DNA of 64,000 nt from assembly GCF_949628215.1 (NCBI RefSeq), contig NC_134310.1, forward strand, positions 11,793,401-11,857,400. Reading direction: 5' to 3'. This document shows positions 23,261 through 33,036 of the stretch, one piece after another. The notes under the pieces were generated by a model that was not told the DNA's origin, made no database searches, and was given only the letters and a program-made list of their open reading frames with translations. Made by a program: the position numbers and the translations under genes. The DNA comes from Phalacrocorax aristotelis. Its lineage: Eukaryota > Chordata > Aves > Suliformes > Phalacrocoracidae. How positions within the stretch are numbered: the stretch's first letter is position 1; the number at the start of each line of letters is the position of its first letter.

Positions 23261-25950
23261 TCAACCGGCAGGGTTAAAAAGAAGGTGAAATCCACCGGGT
23301 GCTAATCCGGTGTACTTTTCCTGAGCAATCTTTGGCTTCCCTGCGTGCGGATTTTTGGGCGTAGTTAGTACCATTGGTACTGTTCTAATCTGAGGCATTT
23401 TCACCAGCACAGGTTGTCCGATGTAAAATCCTGTAGGATATTCTCCTGGTTTAGCATGAACTCTTGGGGTAATTGTATTAGCAGATGCACAAAAGGCTTT
23501 CATTTTGGGGCAGCCGTCTCCGCTCCATCGATTATTTAATTGGTAGATGGTGTCATACAATTGCAAATGCCACCCAGGTTTATGAGTGTTTGCAAAACGC
23601 TTAACCAACCCATTGGTGCGCTCAACAACGCTGTTAGCCTGAGGATAGTAGGGAGTGTGAAATACCCACCGAATCCCTTCCTCTTTGGCCCAGTCTTGTA
23701 CCACTGCAGCTGTGAAGTGTGAGCCGTTATCACTTTGGATCTCTTCTGGTAGGGGAAGTGTGCTGAACCATCCTTTAAGGCCTCTTACTGTGTTTTTGCC
23801 AGTGGCTGACGTAAAGTCAGCAGCCATGGTGAGACCAGATATAACTTCTACTCCCACCAGGACATACCTTTTCCCACCTGAGGGTCGCAGTGGGCCGATA
23901 TAATCAATCTGCCAAGAGTGCCACAATGTTTTCTTGTCCCGAATGTGCGGGGGGGGCGCCTTACTCAGGTGGTCTTTGTTAAGTCGTAAACGACATTGTG
24001 AACAGGCAGTCACTACTTGTTCGCACAGCTTAACTGATACAGGCCATCCTCGGGCTATACCTTCCCAATATAAATCGGCCCGTCCAGCGTGGCCACGCTT
24101 GACATGTAACCATTCGAGTAGGCGTTCCCATTCTTGGTTGTTATTCGCGACATCAATTTGTCGCAGCCGCGTAAGGCTCTCTACCTGTTGGTTGAACTGA
24201 GTGGCAACAGAGTTTGATTGATCATGTCCTTTTACCCAACCAATATGCAGCACTCTTTGTTCTCCTATTTTTAGCAGTTGTTTCCAGCTGTCAGTTTGCC
24301 AAACTGGGACTCTATTTACCTGCCAGTCGTTGACTGCCCAGTAGCCTACCCATTCGGTGGCTCCTTTAAAAACACCATATGAGTCAGTGTCGATATGGTT
24401 AGCACCATGTTGTGCAGCTAGTAGTACTGCTCTGAGTTCCCCTACCTGTGCACTACCTCCACCTGTTTCAATGAGTTTTTCTCCTGTTGCCACTTCTAGT
24501 GCTACAGCTTTATATTTCCATTTACTGTTCTCCCTATGGGATGATGCATCAGTGAACCATACTCCGGTAAGATCACTGTCTTCCTTCAGAGCAGGTGCTT
24601 TCTGAATCAGAGACGGTTTGTTTGGTGGAGACTGGAATAAAAGAGTACTATCTATGTCCTTTTGTAATTTAGATATTTTTATATTACCCTCGGTGATTGG
24701 CATAATTTCATTAATGCCTTCTAGATAGGCATACCACTTACAAACCATGGGCTTCTGGGCAATACCAGCAGGTGGTATTGTTCCTTTACGGACTACATCC
24801 AGGAGACAGAAAGGTCCCCGAATGATCACATTCTGTTTTCTCCTTATTTGTTTTGCTTGTTTCACTGCTCGCACCAGGGGCAGCAAACCCTTCTCAAGAT
24901 CCGCGTATCTCCTTTTGGTATCACTGAAGGAGTGGGAGCTAAATTCCAATGGTCTTTCTGGTCCCTCTGGCCCTCTTCGCCATAGGTTGCAATGAGAACC
25001 ATGGTCACTGAACCCCCATTCAACATGGGTAGGGTCGGTCGGGTGTATAGCACCAAGTTGCTGGAATAACCTCAATTCTTTTATTAACAGTTCTAATGCA
25101 TTTGTATGCTGTTCAGTCCATTCCCATGATTTTCCCTTTTTGAGCAAATTATATCAGGGGCGCACAATAATAGCGAAACCAGGAATGTGTTTGTGCCAGT
25201 AACCTAAAGCTCCCCAAACTTCCTGTAGTTCCTTCACACTAGATGGCCTTTGTCCATGTTCTATTTTTTCCAAGGTGTCCTGAGGAACAGAAGCAGCTCC
25301 TTTAACCCACCAGACTCCCCAGGAAGCTAACCTCCTGTGCGGGTCCCTGACACTTAGATGGAGGAATGTCTAACCCCAAAGTTATCAGTTTTTCTCGTAC
25401 ACTTTCTGCAGTATGCCCGACTTCCTCTGAGTTTTCTCCTCCTATCAGTATGTCATCGATATATTGTTATATCGTGACGCTTGGCGGGCTGGAAATTTCT
25501 GTTAAAACCTTTGCCAAGGTGTTGTGAGTGATGGTGAGGGAGCCTTTATATCCCTGTGGCAGCCTGTTAAAAGTATACTGTATCCCCTTCCAAGTAAAAG
25601 CAGATTGAGCCTTATCATGTTCCTGGAGTGGGATCACAACGAACATGTCCTTAACATCTAAAGTCGCCATCCACAGGTGTGATGCTCCCTGGATTTGTGT
25701 TACTAACTCTGCGCTGTTTGGTGCAGCTGCCGCTAAAGGTGCAGTATTGGTGTTCAATTGTCTATAATCGATTGTGGGTCTCCACTGTCCATTCAGCTTT
25801 TTTACAGGCCATACAGGAGAATTATAGGGAGAGTGTGTGCAAGTGATAATACCTCGTTTTTCCGGGTCTGTTACCACCCTGTCAATACCCAATTGCGCGG
25901 CTGCTGGCAAGGGCTATTGTCGAACATTAGTGATTTTAGAGGGGGGCAAG
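23261..25950 (-). mobile_element. ERV-B protease-pol region (fossil)
   Basis: The reverse transcriptase has DYRQLNTNTAPLAAAAPN and LPQGYKGSLTITHNTLA near 25500-25700, and a connection domain follows. The RNase H has WFTDASSHRENSKWKYKA and DTDSYGVFKGATEW. The integrase has HVKRGHAGRADLYWEG, VVTACSQCRLRL, WQIDYIGPLRPSGGKRYV, IQSDNGSHFT and YYPQANSVVERTNGLVKR, which give a complete HHCC and D,D(35)E set. The protease is only partly recognisable. Confidence 0.82.
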
Positions 25951-25961
25951 GGTATAGATGT

Positions 25962-27254
25962 TTATAACAGACTCAATTTCACTATGCCTGATTCCTCCTC
26001 ATTTCTTGCAAAACTCCACACAGTTCCATCTGGGAGTTTCCACATCCGCCCACGCAGTATACCAAATCCTAGAATGTTAGTATATGCGGCACTGACTAAC
26101 ATCTCTGCCTTGGTTAGTCTTTGTTCTCCTGGCAGCCAGAGTGAAACTTTCCCGGTAGCGCATTCCTTTTCCACGCCATCGATTCCAGTGAATTTAACCC
26201 TGCGTCGGCCAGGTTGTATGCGATCTTGGGTGTTTGCTGCAAATAGTTTGACACTATCAGGAAGACTGCGAATAAGAGGGGTTAATTGTGCTGGGTCGAC
26301 AGGAGCTAGCATCAGGGATTTCCTGAACCTGTCTCTTTCGTACATTGCCTGTATGCAGGCTGCTTTCTGTAACTGACGCAGCCAGATCGGAGGAGCCAGT
26401 AGTTTTGATCTCCAGCAGTTCTCCTTTCTCCTGAGGATCTATACCACCTGCCCAGTATGCAACCCGTGCAGTTAAGGAATAGCTATGATATCCTGGCATG
26501 GAGGTTAAGAATACTCCTGGCCCCCAATAGCCTCCTGCTTCGTCTTCATCTAACATAATTCAGTCTCCCCCGTCAGAGGAACTCGCCACACATACTCAGC
26601 TGGCCGCCTCGAGAATTTCTCCTGTATTTTCAGTAACTCCGCTGGTGACCATGGAATTGTTCGCACAGTAGTGCGGATTTCATCATCGACAGCGGTCTCA
26701 GTTTTAATCAAAGGTCTTAGGGAAATGGATTGAGGCTCGGGATCAGAGATCCCCTCAACATCACCATCATTGTCGTCAAACCAAAGGTCGCCATTCCAAA
26801 TTCCAGGGTCTGCACCACGCATTAATCTACAAATCTGCTTAACTGGTGCAGAAGGTTGCATTGTATCTATTAGCTAATTAACCCTTTCCAGCAATTGTTT
26901 AAGATGATTATTCTCACTCACAAGTTCATCAACTCGGGTTCCTAGTTTTTTGCCTGTCTCCCTCTCAAAGGCCAATGATGATTTCAATACTTCATTTTCT
27001 GATTTTAAAGCTGTATATTCCGCATTTGAAATTTGTTGGGGAGCAGGGGATTCCTTCGCTTCTTGCTGAGCGCAAGACAAACAGGCTCCTAGCACTGCAC
27101 AAGTTACACCCTTACTGTTTGCTCCCAGCCTTTGTGCAGCCTGACACTGCTCAATGCGTTCTACCACTTTCTCTTCATCCTTCCAAAATTTTTGAGCCCA
27201 CTCGTTCCCAGCCTGGGAAGGGGCACATTTGCATTTTTGCAGCAATTTATCCAT
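25962..27254 (-). mobile_element. ERV-B gag region (fossil)
   Basis: The start MDKLLQKCKCAPSQAGNEW lies just inside the primer-binding site. TCAVLGACLSCAQQEAK and a coiled-coil-like stretch (ALKSENEVLKSSLAFERE) follow, then LDEDEAGGYWGPGVFLTS and VAYWAGGIDPQEKGELL. Every motif has a counterpart in ERV-A gag in the same order. Fossil, broken. Confidence 0.75.
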
Positions 27255-27258
27255 GGTA

Positions 27259-27276
27259 ATCCTGCCGACTACGCCA
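27259..27276 (-). promoter_or_regulatory. ERV-B primer-binding site, tRNA-Ser
   Basis: The minus strand reads TGGCGTAGTCGGCAGGAT, six bases inside the LTR end. Its complement ATCCTGCCGACTACG plus CCA equals the 3' end of vertebrate tRNA-Ser (AGA type) as I recall it, 18 of 18 bases. Confidence 0.8.
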
Positions 27277-27282
27277 ATTTTC

Positions 27283-29032
27283 TGTTGCGTTAATAGTAGG
27301 AGTCTGAGGAGTGGCTAGGGGGAGACCCTACCGTTGAGTCACGAGGTTCAGACAGGACGCCCTTGCTTTCTAAACTCCTTCTCCGAGAGGAGTCTAGGTG
27401 CGGCGAAGTCCAGTCCTAGTCTCAGACTTGGTCAACGGTTTATTTTCTAAGGATTGTAGAAGTAACCACCCATCAGAGTATTTGTTAGTAACTAATTTGG
27501 CAGCTGCCCAGGCCGGTCATATTCAATGAGAACGATCACGGCTAGATTAATGTATAGTACAATTTATTAAAGCGACAGATACACAGGTTCTTTGGATTAC
27601 CGGTGGTAAAATTGCTGGTTACAAGGCACACAGAAATACTAAGAAAATGAGTAACACTGCTAGGCTACAAGTGCGTTAAGCAAATATGAAGCGACTCTAA
27701 TGCATCGGAGATTTAAAGTGAATCTATATAGAGATTTCTAAGTTTTCCCAGGGAAACACTTGGTATAACCAAGTGCTCAAATCTTACCCAAAGGCATCCC
27801 AATGGCGGGGAAGAAAGGCTCAGCCTGTCGACTGGTCCCAGAAGTCAGAGTGGTACACGATGGTATCTTCCCTAACACGCTCTTTCTCTTCACACATTTT
27901 ATACTATTTCTTACCTTTCGGGTGGAGCTTGAGTGACTCTAGTCATACATACCTTTATTATGATTGGTGTAAAATTTCCTTGCTTTGCTTTTGTCCTGGT
28001 TTCAGCTGGGGTAGAGTTAAATTTCTTCGTAGTAGCTAGTATGAGACTATGTTTTGGATTTTTGCTGGTAACAGTGGTGATAATGTGGAGGTGTTTTAGT
28101 TGTTGCTAAGTAGCACTTACACTGGTCAAGGACTTTTTCGGCTCCCCATGCTCTGCCGGGTGCACAAGAAGCTGGGAGGGGGCACAGCCGGGACAGCTGA
28201 CCCAAACTGACCAATGGGATATTCCATACCATATGACGTCATGCTCAGTATATAAAGCTGGGGGAAGAAGAAGGAAGGGGGGGGTTGTTTTGGAGTGATG
28301 GCGTTTGTCTTCCCAAGTAACTGTTATGCGTGATGGAGCCCTGCTTTCCTGGAGATGGCTGAACACCTGCCTGCCCATGGGAAGTAGTGAATGAATTCCT
28401 TGCTTTGCTTTGCTTCCGCACGCAGCTTTTGCTTTACCTATTAAACTGTCTTTATCTCAACCCATGAGTTGCCTCACTTTTACTCTTCCGATTCTCTCCC
28501 CCGTCCCACCACGGGGGAGTGAGCGAGCGGCTGCGTGGTGCTTGGTTGCTGGCTGGGGCTAAACCACGACAGCTTTTAAAGGTGTAGACTAGATAAATTC
28601 AAAGCACATGCCGAGTGGGGGATGGTTGCACCTTGGAGGCGGGTAGCTTTTGGGATGGAGATGTGTTTTGGTATTATAATGATATTATAATGAGCAAAGT
28701 TCACCAAAAGGACAGCATTTTGTCAAAAGTATGACAGACTGTTGGCTCAGGGTGGCAAATGTGCAGTGTACCCACTCCATGGTACCTCAAGTTCCCATTT
28801 ATCACAGAGCCTGGCCACGGTGTCTCCACACCGTTCCACCCTCCGGACAACTCCTCTTAGTACACCAAGTTCTCCTGGCATTGCTGACATCTAAGGTTAC
28901 GAACCTAGTGAACTTCCATGGAATGGATTTCTTGCACATCAGCTGCACTCTACCCTGAAAGCTTCTTCCATGCTGTACCTTTTCTAAAAACATAAGTTTA
29001 ACTTCTAAGTCACCTCCAGCGATTATTCCACA
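27283..29032 (-). repeat. ERV-B right (5') LTR, split by an ERVL LTR
   Basis: About 1165 bp after removing the nested element. On the minus strand it starts TGTGGAATAATCGC (29032) and ends TTAACGCAACA (27283). A TATA-like TAGTATAAAATG near 27900 and an AATAAA in CTTTAATAAATTG near 27570 mark a promoter and a polyadenylation signal. The solo ERVL LTR at 27992-28571 interrupts it. Confidence 0.8.
27992..28571 (+). mobile_element. Solo ERVL-type LTR with 5-bp target duplication
   Basis: A 580-bp LTR begins TGTCCTGGTTTCAGCTGGGG and ends GGGGCTAAACCACGACA. It is flanked by gcttt at 27987-27991 and 28572-28576. It lies within the ERV-B LTR. Confidence 0.93.
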
Positions 29033-29526
29033 CCCCTTGGCCCAGCTCTCCAGCCTGTCCAGGTCCTGCTGAGTGGTAGTGCAGCCTTCTGGTGTATCAG
29101 CCACTGCTCCCAGTTTTGTATCATCAGAAAACATGCTGAGGGTACTCTCTGTCCCTTTGTCCAGGTCATTGACAAATATATTAAACAGGACTGGACCCAG
29201 CACAGACCCCTGGGGAACACTGCTAGTTACAGGCCTCCAACCAGACTCTGCCCCGTTGATCACGACTGTCTGAGCTCTGCCATTCCACCAGTTCTCTATC
29301 CACATCACTGTCCACTCATCTAACCCACACTTCCTAAGCTTACCTATGAGGATGTTATGGGAGACAGTGTCAAAATCCTTGCTGAAGTTGAGGTAAACAA
29401 CATCCACTGCTCTCCCTTCATCTACCCAGCCAGTCACACCATCACAGAAGGCTCTCAGGTTGGTCAAGCATGATGTCCCCTTGGGGAATCCATGTTGACT
29501 ACTTCTGATAACCTTCCTAATTCTTT
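29033..29526 (-). mobile_element. CR1 LINE, RT part of ORF2 (upstream piece of the split copy)
   Basis: Minus-strand CR1 reverse transcriptase: [55 protein letters not shown] and a [10 protein letters not shown] motif in place of the usual FADDTKL (Ala to Ser). The copy is 5'-truncated at about 29526. At 29033 it stops at the ERV-B LTR, and the matching downstream part is at 19497-20280. Confidence 0.85.
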
Positions 29527-30097
29527 TTCATAGTTTAATATTATTGTACTGCCTGCTGTTCACACTAAATTGGATGCCTGAATATGTGGGAATATACTGT
29601 CTACTGTTGACAGGGATAAAGCAGGAGCTAGTCTATAAACATCAAGTTCTTACAATGGCATAAAGTGAATACAAGCAGAGGACTGATTCTGCAGGAGAGG
29701 GAACAGTTTCTGAATGGCTATTTTTCTAATGGCTGCAGTCTGAATTTGACAGATGCACCTTTAGATGAAACTGTGAGGTCTTTCCCTTGTTTGTAATGCG
29801 ACTGAAATGAACTTGTTCTCTTTTGTTCCACTCCAAATGACTGTGATAAGTCCCAGTGGCTCTGAAGCAACAAGAAAAAGCAGAGACGTGCCATTTCCCT
29901 GAGTTTTTAGGCTCAGAGAACAGGATGATCATCCATGAAAAAATGCTTCTTGAAAATTCAGTGAGACTCTTGTGCTTCACTCTCTGAACTTTGCCCCAGT
30001 AGAACACAAGCTCATGGCTAGCCTGTAATTACAGTACTGCCAAATGAACGAAATTAAAGGGAGAGTACAAAGTATAATATCCTGGCAAGGGGTGTCA
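29527..30097. other. No gene seen
   Basis: Mixed sequence between CR1 pieces. No coherent frame or known repeat was recognised. Confidence 0.5.
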
Positions 30098-30283
30098 GGG
30101 ATAGCAAGAAGGGCTTCTTTAAATACATCAGTACTTCTTTAAATACATCAGTAGTAAAAGAAAGACTGAGGAAGCTGTGGGCCTGCTGATGAATGAGGTG
30201 GGTGCCCTGGTGACGCAGGATGCAGAGAAGGCAGAGTTACTGAATGCCGCCTTTGCTTCACTCGTCACTGTAAGCCTGGCCCC
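30098..30283 (+). mobile_element. CR1 LINE fragment
   Basis: This matches the CR1 ORF2 region between endonuclease and RT ('gatagcaagaagggcttctt ... gaatgccgcctttgcttca'). It contains a perfect 20-bp tandem duplication, cttctttaaatacatcagta at 30114-30133 and 30134-30153, which is not present in the sister fragment at 31868. Confidence 0.8.
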
Positions 30284-30301
30284 GCTAAAACCATGACAGG
30301 A

Positions 30302-30375
30302 GGTCAGATATCCACCTGCAGCCTGTAAAGGACCCCCACACCAGAGCCAGAAGGAGGCCAGAAGGAGCCCCCAGC
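30302..30375 (+). repeat. Small fragment of the ~1-kb LTR family
   Basis: The string 'agatatccacctgcagcctg ... gacccccacaccagagc' is the reverse complement of part of the 18165-19157 LTR (near 18715-18750). Confidence 0.55.
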
Positions 30376-30402
30376 CTTAGCAGTGAATACTGAAGCAAAG
30401 AT

Positions 30403-30891
30403 TCAGGGGTGGTCGATAGACTAGGGGCATGATAAATGAAATCTGTATATTCTATTAAAGGATGAGAAGGCAGGTAGGGGTTATTGAAGTTGTACTGGGT
30501 AATATGGGGCCTGAGCATGATGTAAACAGTATGGAATAAGGGGTGGATACTGTCATGGGTTTAGCTGGGATAGAGCGAATTTTCTTCACTGCAGCTGGCA
30601 TAGTGTTGTGCTTTGGACGTAGTATGAAAATAATGTTGATAACACACCGATGCTTTAGTTGTTGCTGGGTAGTGCTTGTACTAGTCAAGGACTTTTCTAG
30701 CTTCCCATGCTCTGCCAGGTGCACAAGAAGCCGGGAGGGGAGGGGGCACAGCAAAGAGAGCAGATTCAAACTGGCCAAAGGGATATTCCATATCATGTAA
30801 TGTCATGCCCGGTATAGTAACTGGGAGGAGCTGGCCCGGGGAGGGAGTGGCTGCATGGTGTTTAGTTGCCTACTGGGGCTGAATCACGACA
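30403..30891 (+). mobile_element. ERVL remnant: 3' internal end plus short LTR
   Basis: 30403-30550 matches the region just before the LTR in the 0-10 kb proviruses ('aggggtggtcgatagactag ... gaataaggggtggatac'). The LTR follows at 30551-30891 with the usual edges but in a short form of 341 bp. Fossil. Confidence 0.82.
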
Positions 30892-30892
30892 C

Positions 30893-31263
30893 CTCCATTA
30901 GCTGTAGGGGGCCAGCCTGCCTCACCATGGTCTTCACCATGGGCTGCAGGGGAATCTCTGCTCTGGTGCCTGGAGCACCTCCTCCCCCTCCTTCTTCACT
31001 GACCTTGGTGTCTTCAGTCTTCAGAGTTGTTCCTCTTGTGTATTCTCACTCCTCTCTCTGGCTGCAATTGTGCAGGTTGGTTTTTTTTTGGGGGGGTTTT
31101 GTGTTTTTTTTTGTTCCCCCTTCTTAAATATGTTATCACAGAGGCACTACCACGGTCGCTGATTGGCTCAGCCTTGGTCAGTGGCGGGTTTCTCTTGGAG
31201 CTGGCTGGCACTGTCTCTATCAGACATAGGGGCAGCTGCTCACAGAAGCCACACCTGTAGCCT
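30893..31263 (-). repeat. Partial copy of the ~1-kb LTR family
   Basis: This matches the right-hand third of the 18165-19157 LTR, including 'gcctggagcacctcctcccc', 'cactgaccttggtgtc', 'cttaaatatgttatcacag' and 'ctgattggctcagcc'. A T/G-rich run at 31079-31112 lies within it. Confidence 0.78.
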
Positions 31264-31841
31264 GTAGAAAAATTCATATCTCATGAAATGGAAGTAGTTA
31301 TTATATCTCTGAGGCACTGAAGTAGGCCTTCAGAGAGGATATTCTGACTGCTGACTGGGAAAGATTATCATGAGGTGGCTACAGCCACAGAGTAAATTAC
31401 TATATTGCAGGACCCCAAAATGGCAATGCCTGTCAGCCTCACAATGCTTCTTACCAGCTGTAGATTTAATAAGCATCTTACTGATTTTTTTTATTTTATT
31501 GTCAAAGAAGCAATTGATTTGAGCCCATGAAAGGAAAATAGCTGTCTGGGAAAAAAAAAAGCCATACATACAAGATACCTTTGGTCTGGAAAAGAAAATG
31601 GCAAGCTTTCCTGTGCCACCAATACAGGCAGTGGGCACTGCACCTGCCCTCACATACACCTATGTTTCTGCAGCATGCTGCTCAGTGAGGGGAGTTAATA
31701 GCAGGAAGAACGAACCACGGATCTGGCGAGGAGATCCTTGCGATTACAGCTTAAGCACTCGTATCATGGGACAGTCTCACCAAAAAGGTCCTTTGAAGAA
31801 AATTTTTTGGGGATCCACATTGTCCTGCAAAACCAGAGGGT
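31264..31841. other. No gene seen
   Basis: Short reading frames only; no recognised repeat. Confidence 0.45.
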
Positions 31842-32139
31842 GCTGGTGATAGAGGAATAAAAGCCAAGGATAGCAAGAAGGGCTTCTTCAAATACATCAG
31901 TAGTAAAAGAAGAACTGAGGAAACTGTGGGCCTGCTGCTGAACAAGGTGGGTGCTCTGGTGATGCAGGATGCAGAGAAGGCAGAGTTACTGAATGCCTTC
32001 TTTGCTTCAGTCTCCACTGTAAGCCTGGCCCTCAGGCATCTCAGGCCTTCCAGAAATGCCACCAACAATGGAAATGTTTCAGTGGAAACACATCTCACCT
32101 CAGCCACATCTGTTTGGCTTTTATTCCTCTATCACCAGC
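31842..32139. repeat. Perfect 26-bp inverted repeat flanking a CR1 fragment
   Basis: 31842-31867 and 32114-32139 are exact reverse complements (core gatagaggaataaaagcc). The 246 bp between them contain a plus-strand CR1 fragment at 31868 to about 32045. Confidence 0.85.
31868..32045 (+). mobile_element. CR1 LINE fragment
   Basis: Same CR1 ORF2 region as 30098-30283 ('gatagcaagaagggcttctt ... gccttctttgcttcagtc'). It is bounded on both sides by the inverted repeat or its near flank. Confidence 0.8.
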
Positions 32140-33036
32140 AGGAAAACCAGTCTTTGATCTGCCCTTGTTTTGCCAGTGTGAGATTGAGCTGATTCTGGGG
32201 CTATTCTCCAGTGCCAGGTTATCTCACAGTAATTTAAACCTTGCACTAAACATAAGATACTGTCAGTGTTTTATTAGCACCCACATTTGCTTTGTCTAAG
32301 TGCTCAAAGGAGTATAGACTCTATCTGCTAGTTTGTTACTGTCTTCTCATATGTTCCATCCTCTAAGAACTCTACATATTTAACAAAGTAATTTAGAATA
32401 CATTCAACAATAAAAATATACTGAGCCCTACCTGAATGAAATAACAATAATCCCCAGCTGCTGGAACAGTCATGTTCAGACATGCTGAGTGAGGTCTGTC
32501 CACCTGTACTACACCACTATCATTGCAGAGAAGTATAGCCAGCCCATCATTCTAAAATCCTCCCAGACCCTCCCTTCATCCTCTTCACATCAGACCTTTT
32601 TTCACTCCTGGTATCAACAAACTTTGTTGCTGTTTGCTGCATGACACCTCACAAGCTGAAAACAACCCAGATAAAAATGACTGAGATGTCAAGCTGTGGC
32701 AATAGCCTGCACTGAAAAGACCTCACATCCCCTAAAGGCTCCTACCTGAACCCTGTAGACACAGGGCAGGGGGTAAAAAAAATTGGTATTGGCCAACTTC
32801 CATTCCCAAGGAAATATTTTCTTTTTCTGTGTTGTGTTTTTGTTCTGTACATTCCTGTAGTTTTTGCCTTTACCATGCTGCTCCTTTTCCCCTACAGCAA
32901 TCAGTATGCTCCGCGAGGTCTCTGCCTATTGCTCTGCATTTCCTAGGGCTATAGTTCATCCATCTTCTTCAGGGTAAGAGAATCAGAAGCTACAGGAAGT
33001 CACTATTTTAAACCTAGCCTTTCACTTGTTAACCTG
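32140..33036. other. No gene seen
   Basis: About 0.9 kb of AT-leaning sequence without a coherent frame or recognised repeat. Confidence 0.5.

Larger units (their letters stand above)
20281..29032 (-). mobile_element. ERV-B: env-bearing endogenous retrovirus, tRNA-Ser type
   Basis: Minus-strand provirus of about 8.2 kb, not counting a nested LTR. From its 5' side: LTR (27283-29032), primer-binding site (27259-27276), gag (about 25962-27254), protease-pol (about 23261-25950), env (20647 to about 23180), and a partial left LTR copy (20281-20605). It is inserted in CR1 ORF2, since CR1 RT sequence resumes on both sides. The two LTR copies differ by roughly a dozen substitutions over ~320 bp by hand count, hence an age of several million to about ten million years under usual bird rates. 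Broken, with around ten breaks. Family related to ERV-A; formal class undecided. Confidence 0.85.

Noticed and set aside
28701-29032. The ~330-bp repeat shared by 20281-20605 and 28701-29032 as a segmental duplication.
   Set aside because: Its edges coincide with the end of env on one side and with a CR1 break on the other, and it starts with TG in the minus-strand sense, so it is best explained as the LTR of ERV-B.
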